64,000 nt of DNA from Pseudophaeomoniella oleicola (taxonomy: Eukaryota; Ascomycota; Eurotiomycetes; Phaeomoniellales; Phaeomoniellaceae). The translations under genes were made by a program, and so were the position numbers. Below are positions 46,112 to 56,976 of this stretch, in pieces. The notes below the pieces were generated by a model that was not told the DNA's origin, ran no database searches, and saw only the letters and a list, made by a program, of their open reading frames with translations. The stretch spans positions 1-64,000 of the forward strand of contig QWDQ01000029.1 in the NCBI GenBank assembly GCA_003868215.1, written 5' to 3'. Numbering within the stretch: the first letter of the stretch is position 1; each line of letters begins with the position of its first letter.

Positions 46112-47080
46112 TTGACTGTGTCAGTGTTTGTCACGTTCATCATCTCTCGGCTTCACCCTCTCAAATCACTTCAGCCGAGCCTTATCTTAGGGTATGCATC
46201 GGTTTTATCATGTACCTATGTGTTTGGTCTGCATTTGGCGCATACTTACCCAGGAGGCGTTTCCTGGTTCGATGGCAGTTTTTCGGTCATCACTTGCCTG
46301 CTTCCCAACATAAGCATGAATCCTACATGGAGGAAGATCATTCTCAATGGAAGTTGGTGGAACAGACGGTGGAATGCTAATATTCGTCTCCGCGTTACCA
46401 CGTTCTATGAGTGACGCACTATCACTATGAGCTTGACCTCGATATTCTCCGCCATGAGCGATTGTTGGCTCATTGGCTCATTGGTATTCTAGCGGGAGTT
46501 GATCCAGAGATTAGATTGTCAGCACACGCGCACCTCTTCAAAGTTCAGGGTCCTTATTGACCTGGACGATATTCTTTTCGAAACGAAGAGGGAATCATTC
46601 ATCCCCCATAGATATCATGGAGTGAAGAATACACATACTGAATGAACAAGCGCAATAGATAATGTTAATAAGTTATGCCATGAACGAAGGCACGTGTAAA
46701 AAGAAAGGGGGCCAATCAAAATAAAAACAAAAAGAGAAGAAATATAATTCATGTTTTTAAAATGAAATCAATGGTCTAAATCAAATAAACCAATGAATCC
46801 ATTATGTTATGAAGAAGATGTATAATATTATTTTTCCGTACAAGTACAAGTCCACGAATATATAAAATAGAATAAAAATCATTTCGTGTAAATAGTATAT
46901 ATATAGCCCGATCTACCTGAGGTAGTAATTACTTATCAACTCATATCCGGCAAAGAAATTAAGAAAAGAGAGCCCACACGTCTCATTTAGTTTAGATCAA
47001 TACAGCACAGCACAGCACAGCCGATAAGTATCAGGAGAAAGTGGTTCTTGTAACTACCTACTCATCTGGATAAGGTATCT
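46112..47080. other. AT-rich intergenic region downstream of phytochrome
   Basis: From about 46640 to 46960 the sequence is strongly AT-rich with A-runs, unlike the flanks. CAGCA units repeat at 47003-47019. No gene is supported. Confidence 0.6.
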
Positions 47081-48760
47081 ATGTACCTAGCAACCATCCT
47101 CGTCCTAATGCGTCTAGATCCAATTGTTCTCCTAGTCCCTTCCTTCCCCGTCCGTACAAACACACCATCGACCACCGACCACTGGCAACGACAAACGACA
47201 AACGACAAACGACAAACGGCAGAATATTGTCGTCGCTCGTACTTGGGTGGGGGGCGTCTCAGATACCAGGGATGGATTGACAAGGACACCCAGGAGACAG
47301 GACGGGTCTATACATATGATCCTCCCAACCCGGTTTTTGAGGTCGTTGAGGGGAACGCTCAGGATCCGGTTGTTGCTGCTGGTTGGGCGGGTGTGGCACA
47401 CGCGGAACAGAACAGAGCAGAACAGGACAGGAACATCCGGCGTTGGGGAGACAATTTCTCCATCCTTTTGTCGGGCCGGAGGTCCGTGCCCTTTCGTTCC
47501 CCTTCCCCGTATTGCGTCGTGGGGATAGTACCGTCGTTTGGCTGTAGTTGCGGCGACGCAAGTTCTCGTCGGAGGGGGGGGGAGCACTTCATCGTCCATC
47601 ACTCCACATCCTTATCCATCGGTCGGTCGATCGGACAGTGGGGGACGCGGGGATCAGTACCGGTTCGCTCTGGAGGGACCGGAGGCACTCTCAGCACAGC
47701 AGTCGGGGGCGCTGGGGTCTGGATGGCAGTACGGGGTTGGTGGCAACCAATTGGTTGCACAGACTTCCCACACGATCCGTCGTCGGTGGTCGCAGATTGG
47801 TTTGTCTGGAGGTTGACGGCCGGTCGCAGATGTCCAGACGCTGGCTATGTATATATATATATAAAATTATATAACTAAGCGAGAGGAGGGGAGTCGTAAA
47901 GGATGTGAACCCCGTCGCAGTTGTTCTCGCTGTCACTGTGTAACGGTTTTCGTCGTTCGTACAAGACGCCAAAGCGCTCGAAACGAGTTAATCGTAGTCT
48001 CCTCGGCAGAGAGTTACTGGAGGAGGCCGAAACACACGCCGACGGACGAATAGCTGATCGTGATCTCCTCGTGGGGAAGTATGTCCCCGAGACCGCGATC
48101 ACGTCAGCGCAGCATGTGTCTAGTTGGCGCGGTGGCGGCTCGATCTTCGTCTTGACCGGCCGAACCCAAGAAACCTGGCCCCTCGAAAATCCTCCCACCC
48201 GACTAAGGCTATCGGAACCATCGACGGCGGTCACGGGTAGCCTTGTGCTTCGGAACAGACCGACACAGCAGTCTCAGTGTCATTCTGCTCCGCCCGGGAC
48301 CCTGTGTCGGCCTCGCAGATCGACATGTCTGCAGGTTGGCCATTCGACGGCGCGCGGACCGGACGTACAAGACATGGCGTGCGATTGGGTCGATCTGTTG
48401 CGAGGGAGCAAAAGGTCTTGTTGGCGGCACAAAGTCTTCTTCGGGCGCTTCTTCGCCCTCCACTGCATCGATGATGGCACAACCCACGAGCCCCAACCAC
48501 AATATCTTGTGGTGTATCGAAAGACGGCGGCAGAACAGCCATAGCGTCTTTGATTGAGGGTGGGCTCGAAAGGGGCAGATCGTCGGTGATGGACAACAGC
48601 GGTTGCGCAATCAATGAGCGCCACCGTGCCGTACATCGGCTGAGTCGATCGAAGATGCCTTGTGTGGCATCTTCTACGACCTCGGTCGGCGCTCAAAGGA
48701 GACCACCGGTTGGCCGTCGAGGTGTTCGGTCGATATATATATATATAATTAAATTTTTGC
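47081..48760. other. Stop-poor, CpG-rich island of unknown nature
   Basis: About 1.7 kb in which nearly every frame on both strands stays open for long stretches (for example 47081-47878, 47548-47874 and 47921-48544 on plus; 47132-47602, 47875-48234 and 48280-48696 on minus). It is rich in CG, GTCG and GGTCGGTCG words and sharply bounded by AT-rich sequence. Four CGACAAA units lie at 47189-47216, and two (TA)n tracts at 47848-47864 and 48733-48746 divide it into two roughly equal halves. No frame matches a family I know and no clear splice pattern emerges. It may be a recently acquired segment, an uncharacterised gene pair or a non-coding element. Confidence 0.4.
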
Positions 48761-51700
48761 TAGATCATGTTGCTGGCGATCTAACAGGCCGTCTGGAGAG
48801 TTGAATAGTCTCGTAAATTTTCTGATTATCTCTTGGACGACAGAAACAATGTGTCCAAAGCCATCACCGTGTCGGAAACAGACCACCCGCGAAAGTGGAG
48901 AAATGAAAAGCAAGGAGGATCGCCAAGCATCGGCAATCGGATGCTTTGTCAACATCAACATCATGCATCATCATCATCTTTCTGCTGAGAGATATCTAGA
49001 GAAGTGCACGTTAGCATTAATTAATTCATTCTCGTGCGAGACCATTATATGATATAATGAGACACAGGAAGTGATGAGATGCAAAGGAAAAGGTCGTGGC
49101 TTACCTAAGTCTGCACTTGCAGCCCAGTAACAAAACGAACACGGCATGATGTCCGCTCCTGTCCCGTGAAGTCCCAGCCCTATCTGAATTCCTTGAGGCC
49201 TGCGACCCTCTGAGTGAACAGTGAGATGATGCGGTCGCCATCTCAAAGAGGATCTTGCAGCGAGCATCTTCGGTTCCAGGCGTATCGATTTCGCACCCAA
49301 ATGTCGACTGATTGGATGAGGGTCGAAGCAGATCAAAAGTCCAACGTTGTCACTGCCAAGGAGAAAGCGGGATTATGGTAAAAATCCAGATGGCAGCTCC
49401 GAACGATGATGGTTTCGTCAAAATGATAGCGAAGCGACCACGGATTCTCTTGTGGGCTGTGTGGATTCGTCTTATTGTCAACTTTTCGACCGCCGACTGT
49501 TATCCGATGATAGCGGGGAGGGGCTCAGATGATGGATGTGGTGCACCCTTTTCGCAGAGAGATGAAACTGGCTCAGAACCAAGGGAAAGCAGCCTTGCTG
49601 GTTGTTCTGCATCCCACTGCTGTAGTCGCTACCGTCGTCATCTTGTTGAACTCAGTGGCCTGATGGCTCCCCCCTAGTGAGCTAACCACACTTGGGCAAT
49701 CTTCTGCAGTCGTGAACAAGACTATGACACAGCCTCCACCTCTCACACCTCAATTCAACTAACTCACGACTCAGCCATGGCCTGCAGTATTCGGCCCATA
49801 GTGATGAGCGAAAATGCACAACAATGTAGGCCTCAGCCATACGTACAAAGGCGATGACTTGCGCACAGAAGTATAACATATAGACATGATATTGGGAGGA
49901 GAAAAGAGCCCATTTGACGACCACAAAGTGTCGATGGCGGACAACACTGCCATGGAGACAAGAAGTACTTTGGTTGACTGACAACGGCTCTCATGCTATT
50001 GCGGCCACCTTGTACCAAACTTGGCAAGCAGTGCTAGAACCTGAAGTATCTCTGCGTCGATGGAAGCAACATTCTCAGTCCGGACTCTTGTGTAGTTTCG
50101 CTATGCTGGTTTCGACAGGATGAGAAGGATGGGTGTCTGGGAGGTAGTGACTCCCCCGACAAAAGGGTGTAAGTGTTTGAGATGTCGGAAGCTTGGGATT
50201 GATCCAGGGAGGATGCGAAAAGCGAACCAGAGGAAATGCCTTCTGCAACCAGTCGACATGCCTGAGTGGGTGCCGCGACAAGTGGCGCATCATGGCGTCC
50301 TGGATCAACTGAGCCAAGTGCTCGCTTTCTTCAAGATGGTCAGCCTGATGAACCGGTCGCCAGAGACTCGACTTACAATTATCTGTTCATCCACACTCTC
50401 AAGATTGGATTGCCACAAGGGCTAGAATCCCTCTTGCCGTATGAGGAGATGATTAAGATGAGTTCAAGTGTCCATATTGGAGCCTTGGCCTGTCGCTGAG
50501 CAAGACGAATGGCGTCATACAGGATCATGGCGATGCGCTCTTTTCGTCAGGACCAATGCCATACTTTGGGAACTTGTTGATCGTACTGCCTTTGATGATC
50601 TTGTTGAAGAAAAGTGCAACCCGGACATTCTCGATTGCATGTCTTTGGTTGGTATGTCGCCGCTTCCTCTTGGACGGTCAAGTATGACTTCGTCCGAAAG
50701 ATCACTGGGTATTGCAACCTCTGGAAAAGAAGGCGATGAAGAAGGCAGAGAACGATTGAGGAGATTGTAGTCTTTTTGTTTTTTGGCAGGCAAGGTCGAC
50801 GGAGAAGTGTTCAGGCGCTACAGGAGAGTTAGGAAGACCGATACCTGCGAGTCGGGATGTTGGGTATACATTGTATCCGGACAATCGCAGGAGCAAATGC
50901 CCCAGATGAAGGAGACGCCCGAAGGAATATTGCTGGGGCGAGATGACGGACGTCGATTGTTGACGTGTTTTAGTTTGGTATGAGGCCCGTGTCGCGATAG
51001 CCTCGCCCGACCCCCTTACATTCTGAATCGTGTTGCGACTCGAAATACGAATTACGACTTACGCTCCGATGTATCACAACAATGATGTTGGCCTCATCAA
51101 CTTTTTTTCCCGATGGTGCATCATTTCTTGGTTGTGGCTGTGGTGATGGTGTCGAGTGATAGGAGGAGAGTGGAGAATCGTTAACATCACCCTCCAGCTG
51201 ACCTTTGACCCGGTGATGCAGACCTCAACCTTCAAGTGCCTACGGTCGCCACGCTACTTCGAAACATCCGCTACTTGGTCTTTCCGAAGCGCTGCAAGGC
51301 GTCACGGAAGGATCATCATCAAGCTTTGTGTACCCCTGAAGATGATCTCGACGCCTGAAATAAGTCACCACCAACTCAGCAACAAGCAATGATAGGACGG
51401 TGATGGCGGATATACGATCTTACGGTGAGACCTACCCCCCGAAAGCCAATCAATGTTTGCGACTTGAACAACCCACCATCATACAACTTGGCCAACGGCT
51501 CTCGGTTATCCGGCGAGGTCGGACTTGCGGTTCTGAACACAACACAAGAGAACAAACCATCAGCCGCCACTTTTTCTCAAACTCTATCAAGTATCCAATG
51601 GCCATAAGATGTATACTGCGGGGGAAGATCCTTGGAGGCATTATGGTTGATCACAACGATCTTCGCAATCATCTGACGACAATTGTCTGTGCATTCTTCT

Positions 51701-52940
51701 TCTCTAGGCTACACCTTCTCGCCTTCTCGAGCCAGCTCTAGCAACGCACCCAAACCCAAGATGATGGACATCTAGGCGCAGTCCGGAAGGATTCGAAGGA
51801 TTCTCAGTCCTGTACTCACTCACGATAATCTAGCCACGACAACGTCAGCCGACCCGCAGCAACACCAGGGCTGGACTCAATGACTCCGTTGGTCTAGTTC
51901 GCAATGCATCTGGTTAGTCAATTCAGGATTTCACAGATACACAAGATGCGCATACACGAGAACTCGACGACCAGCACAACGTCACCTTGGGCAATTGTAT
52001 CACCGAAGCTCTCCACCTGCAAGTAAGACGGAGACGAGATTCAGAGTTCTATTTCTGTTGAGGCCGGAATTGCAAACTTTCACAAATGGCCAATGATTTG
52101 ATATTTCCTTTCACCCACCATCCTGCGCTACAGACTCGACTCTTGGCTGGACTACAATGTACTGGGATGAGTTGGCGCAGTTCGGGTAGATTCGCACGGT
52201 CACATCACGAGAACTACGCAGGAAGAGTACAAGCCAACGCCGCCCGCCACCTTTGGAAGATGTTTCACCTGCTTATGCCAACACTCGAGGCGTCTTCATC
52301 AAATGACAACGCTCTCGGTGGGCGGACTCACGGACTCTCTTCGTCCTACATAGCACAGGAAGCGAACTTTTTTCCCTCCCCAGCAATCGATTCCTGAGAT
52401 CGGTGATGTCAATATATCCAAAGTAGCAAGTCAATATCACATCTGAACCAAAGACACCGCCGACTTCGGGCATTCCTCGTAGTCACAAGATACAAGTGAG
52501 AGCTATCACAACGCGATATGTTTGGTACAGGAGTGTTGCACACGTCTGATTGGCAAAATACCTACTGCGCAGATGAACATGACTTGGATACCTTGGGTTT
52601 CCCCTGGGCTCTGAAACGTTGAACAATTTCTCAACTCCTGAACATTTTCAACCTCGTCGTGAAGCATAGTACTACCTTGAAAGACGTTCCTTAAATTTAC
52701 CTCAAATCTGCATCGTTCTTAGTTTAACGCAAAATATCCTACTTCATCGTCGACAGATCCCAACTGAATGATATTCACCCCCCTAACTTCCTATCTACTC
52801 CAGATCATCCTCCCACAATCTTAACACAATCATTACTTATCCCGTCCTTCCTCCTCTCAATCCCAAGTTACCCTCAGTCATCTCTTCCAACAAAAAAAGG
52901 ATTCCAGCCAACCCCTCTCCCTCCCGACCCAGCAGCAACG
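48761..52940. other. 4-kb region without a supported gene
   Basis: Many short frames on both strands, some around 50266-50990 with protein-like composition on both strands, but no domain, no convincing splice joins and frequent stops. It may contain decayed genes. A minus-strand frame at 48974-49336 has a good GTAAGC donor near 49103 but no identifiable continuation. Confidence 0.4.
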
Positions 52941-53492
52941 ATGCTACTCTTCGGTCCCAATCTGGAAATCAACCGCGTCGTGGATGGAGCGCGGTGGATA
53001 AGTTCACACGACTCCAGAAATCCCTCAGAGGCCGGAGGAAATACATCTTCTTGGCTCTACACAGATGAGATGATGTTCACTGATGGTCATAACGCACGTA
53101 TGTCCTTGGCGCTGAGTGCAGTGAGAACACCAACGACTAGCGCTGAGACGGGTGACGAGCATGACCAACGTGACCAGCATGAGCAGGTCGAGACCTCAGA
53201 AGAAGAAGACGACGCAGAATCCGTCGTTTCTAGTAGTAAGTCATTCCACCATCCTTGCAGTCATTGGCCTCTGACTGATATTATTGCAGTGCAAGCTCAA
53301 GCGCCAACTCCCAACCGATCGACATCACACCTCCCTGAGCTAGAGAGCAATTCCATTGCAGATAGGGTAAAGCGGATCTTGGACCAGCTCTCGACGAGAG
53401 GATGGCCTGCATACCGCGTATTGCAAAAGGCAGAAGAGAGAGCTGGTCTTCCTGTTCGACCCCTTACCAGGAAGAGGAACATGTCGTTCTGA
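52941..53492 (+). CDS. Hypothetical acidic protein, 165 residues, two exons
   Basis: Exons 52941-53235 and 53290-53492, removing a 54-bp intron with a GTAAGT donor and GCAG acceptor; the intron is a multiple of three without stops, so unspliced RNA would also be open (183 residues). The N-terminal half is followed by an acidic block (QVETSEEEDDAESVVSS), then a C-terminal amphipathic region IADRVKRILDQLSTRGWPAYRVLQKAEERAGLPVR split by aromatic residues, and a basic end TRKRNMSF. No membrane segment or signal. I do not recognise the family. The composition shift across the intron and the ATG after a pyrimidine-rich, AC-rich leader (52740-52940) support a real gene, moderately. Confidence 0.55.
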   Translation: MLLFGPNLEINRVVDGARWISSHDSRNPSEAGGNTSSWLYTDEMMFTDGHNARMSLALSAVRTPTTSAETGDEHDQRDQHEQVETSEEEDDAESVVSSSKSFHHPCSHWPLTDIIAVQAQAPTPNRSTSHLPELESNSIADRVKRILDQLSTRGWPAYRVLQKAEERAGLPVRPLTRKRNMSF

Positions 53493-55572
53493 GTGCACGG
53501 TGAGTTAACTACCTTCCTCTACTGACTTCAGGCGGACGGCTGACGGGCTAGTTAGAAGCAGCATACGTTAAGACTCTTCTACCGCGTTTCCTTCCATGCC
53601 GGAAGAAATTGCGACAAATAGCAACTTCGGCATCTTCGATGCACACACGCTCAACACCATCTACAAGCAGCTGGTGGTGGTGATTGAGCGCGTGATATAT
53701 CATATACCGTGGCGCATTAGCCGCCTCTAGAGGTTGGAGCCCAAACGATTCGGAAAGGGACTTCGACCTCTTGTCTCAATCCTGCGTTTCGAGCCGCAAT
53801 GACAACATAAAGTGCTGTGTCCCCTCCTCAATTGTCGTACCCATCTTGCGTACGGGTATGTAGCTTCCTGGGTGACGGACATGTCTTCATCCATCTCCTG
53901 GATGCACCGTCGCAGGAAGTTGCAGGAGAGGGGCTATATAAATAGATACCGTCCGATTGTGTTGCTCTTTCTGTTCGGCTTGGTCGCAGAAGCTGCAGCA
54001 GCAGCAACCTATTGCTGCCTTGCTGCTGTCGCTCTGACTTGACCACCGACCTGTGAGCTTTGGAGCCGACGCAACGAGATCTGGATGGCTGGTATGGTGC
54101 ATCGCAATTTCGACTTGGGATGCACCTCGGTCAGAGCAGATCGTGAACTTGGGCGAGTCCGACAGCAACTAGAAGCTGAGCAAGGTACTGTACTCCTTGT
54201 TCTTCTTCTCGGACACCATCATCACCGATCCCTCAACACCCGCAACCACATCTTCCTTTGTGGGTGCTTGGTTATTGCCACATCTGTTGTGGATAAGCGA
54301 AGATGCACGCCTTCTTTCCACCCTTCGCCGAGGTGAGACAGCAAGAACAGGAAACATCACCTACAACGATGGAAAAGCTTGAAGAGGACTGCTGCTGCAC
54401 TTGCCGCCATTCACCTCTTGCTCTGCCATCTCACCCTGGTCGCCGTACCATGCTTCCGCCTGCTTCTCTTTTCGCCGGACGGCAAACATAATCACGACTT
54501 CCATCCCCTAGCTCGCTACCAGGCTTGGGGATGATGTGTTATATATATAGAGCCGCACCCCCTCACGCTTGCTCTTGGTCCTCTGAGTCGAAGCAGTTGC
54601 GACTTAGAGTGACCATAGAATTCAAGATGTGCTGGCCCCCCTGCATGGCAGGAGGCTCAACATGTACCGGTGCACGAAATGTGGAGGAGGACTGCTGTGC
54701 CGGTGTGTGTGTGCCTGCCCACTGGACTTCCGAGCACTGCAAATGCCCCATGCGTGCGAGGTACTCGAGGGACAAAGGGCCATAAATGCCCGTGTACCCT
54801 GCCGGTGCCCAAAATGTGGAGGTGGACTGCTGTGCCGGTGTGTGTGTGTGGCCCCTTCTGCAGGGCCTCTCAGAACCGCAAATGGGCTGCCTGCGTACTT
54901 GCCGGTGCCCAAAATGTGGAGGTGGACCGGTGCTTGTGCCGGTCGGACACACACAACCTCCGCCAAATGTGTGTGTGTGCGTGTGTGTGTGTGTGTGTGT
55001 GTCTGGGCCGCTGTCTGTTTCCTTCTTCTAACCACAAAGCGCGGGTTTTGGAGAGACAGCTGGTGGTAATCTGTACGTCTGTGTCTGTGTCTGCTTGCTT
55101 GCTTGCTTGATAAATAGGTACTCATAGATAGACAGATAGATAGGAAAGCACGTATAGACAATCTCTCTTCCTTCCTTCCTTCCTTCCTTCCTTCCTTCCT
55201 TCCCTTCTTTCCCATCACCTTTCATTTCCTTTTCGAACAAGCATCTCGCTCTCCTTCTCTCGCGAACGAAACCTCCGACAAGAACATCGGAACACATACA
55301 CTACATACACTATATATACTTCTCTGCAAAAGAAAGAAAGGACCTATCTAGGGTAGGCTAGGCAGGCACTTAAGGCCACCGACGGTAGGTAAGGTAAGGT
55401 ACCTAATTTATACATGTCCTAATACCCGGATGGGTTGTAGCAGTGTAGCAATTAAGGTGGAGGAGATGTTACAAAACAGATTTCACGAAAAATCGGTCTT
55501 GGTTCATATTTGCAGAGGTACATAGATATGACCATGTTATATTCGATCATCATAAAACAAATTTAGGAAAAA

Positions 55573-55603
<31 letters not shown>

Positions 55604-55735
55604 AATGACAGCTTCGCTAGAGAACGGCGTCGGGGGGAATAGTGTTACAAAGGATAGATAGATAAGATGATAGAAAAAAGATAACGCTCTCTACTACAGA
55701 TAAAACGGAACACGCTCTTTTGTCTTGGTCATCGT
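53493..55735. repeat. Intergenic region with Cys-codon minisatellite and microsatellites
   Basis: No supported gene. A degenerate minisatellite (54667 to about 54960) is followed by (GT)n at about 54969-55002, CTTC units at 55167-55203, GATA/GACA units near 55124-55142, the motif ggtaggtaaggtaaggtacc at 55384-55403, and ten ATG units at 55572-55601, shortly 3' of the membrane-protein gene. Confidence 0.7.
54667..54960. repeat. Degenerate minisatellite, three units, potential Cys-rich coding
   Basis: Units start at 54667, 54802 and 54902 with the shared core ccggtgccca aaatgtggag and then gtggactgctgtgccggtgt, spaced 135 and 100 bp. On plus, the core reads CxKCGGGLLCRCVC, like a zinc-ribbon knuckle; on minus it reads HTHRHSSPPPHFGHRQ. 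Both translate openly, so coding is uncertain. The core units 2 and 3 are almost identical over 25 bases, suggesting recent duplication. Confidence 0.6.
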
Positions 55736-56976
55736 CTAAACTGGAGAATCTTTGGGATCACCACCCGCATTGACAAGTTTGAGCTTGCACGTTGCGTCCC
55801 AAGTAATCGTCTCTTTGTGCATCTCTCTTCGAACCCATGGGATACTAATGACTGTCCATATCCCAGCCCATACGAAGGGAACGCCCCAGCCTAGGAGGGA
55901 AATTAATCAATGTCATGTTTGCTCATGGATAGTAGTGACTTACCAACGCCGTAGGAGACTGGATGCGGAATACGGTGGTCACAAACCACGATAGTACAAG
56001 CAATGGCGACAAGGACGCCGGGTATCGACCAAAACAACGATTGATCACGCATCATCTTTCGAAAGACAGGACTCGCATCGTATCTGGCTGAAAGACCTTC
56101 ACGGAATGGGAGACCACCGGCAGCATTGACAGCAACAACATCCTCCACCATATAGTAGACTCCCGGACGGACCGTTTCGCCTTTCGCTGTCGAGCTGAGT
56201 CGGAATGGAGCCTTGACGCCAGCAAGTGACCAAAGGGTCAAAAGCATCAAGCAGCCACATGTAGCGAGCAAAATGCCCGGGGCAGGCATGGAAAGAACTC
56301 GAAGCCAGACTATATGCGGTGCACTGCCGACGACGAGAAGAGTCGTGGTTGTGATGATAGTAACAACGAAGATCCAGTGAGTGATGTCGAAACTCCATCG
56401 ACTACTCGCACCCATTGGCCGGAAGAAGCGCTCTTTCAACATCAGTCTCCAAGACCGTACTGCAAGTTCGACATAGGTTGGTCCTCCCCAAATTGTTGCG
56501 ATGACGGCGAAAATGATCCACCCTTGAACGTTACCACCATATGCCATTGCGTAGTATAACACGATAGGAACAATGCACGCATCAAAAACCATCAGGGCTA
56601 TCACGATGCCGAGCTTCCATCTTTTGAAACCATGTCGGAAAGTAAAAGGGAGTTGAGGTAAGAGGGCGGGATTTTGTCTGTAGTATTCTTGAAGGGTACT
56701 GGCGCGCCGTCGGTATTCGGCTTTTGTGGCTGCGCGACTGTCATGATACGATTCCTCCGGAGGTCGATCTCGAGGATGTTGATGACTTTTTCGTCGGCCA
56801 CTGATTGGGCTGTCGACAGGACTGATCGGGCTCGTTACTGGATTAGTGCTCAGAGAACGGCGAACTCGATCGAATGTCAGTCGACGAGGAGCCTCACGTT
56901 CGCTGGTCGGGCTTGTGGGAACGCTAGCACTGCTTTGCGCTCCAGTGGAGGTGGTTCGAAGCGCATCCGATGACAT
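55736..56976 (-). CDS. Multi-pass membrane protein, unknown function, two exons
   Basis: Exons 55944-56976 and 55736-55890, joined across a 53-bp intron, give 395 residues. The first ~110 residues are a Ser/Arg-rich cytosolic tail (with repeated SP motifs such as TSPISPVDSPIS, possible kinase sites). Then come about six hydrophobic segments: LGIVIALMVFDACIVPIVLYY, IIFAVIATIWGGPTYVELAV, HWIFVVTIITTTTLLVV, PGILLATCGCLMLLTLWSLA, FWSIPGVLVAIACTIVV and, after the splice, PFVWAGIWTVISI. A short polar C-terminus follows. No transporter signature is visible. Conserved-looking loops (GGLPFREGLSARYDASPVFRK) suggest a fungal-specific family; I cannot name it. The splice restores HPVSYGVGWGVPFVW and the last membrane span. 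Confidence 0.8.

Noticed and set aside
46640-46960. RIP-mutated transposon remnant
   Set aside because: AT-rich, but no reading-frame relics, terminal repeats or duplicated copy are visible.
47081-47878. 265-residue plus-strand frame as a gene
   Set aside because: Competing frames are equally open on both strands and no family or codon pattern distinguishes it; reported as an island instead.
54622-55218. 198-residue minus-strand frame with repeated HTHRHSSPPPHFG
   Set aside because: Direct product of the minisatellite and the CTTC/GT runs.
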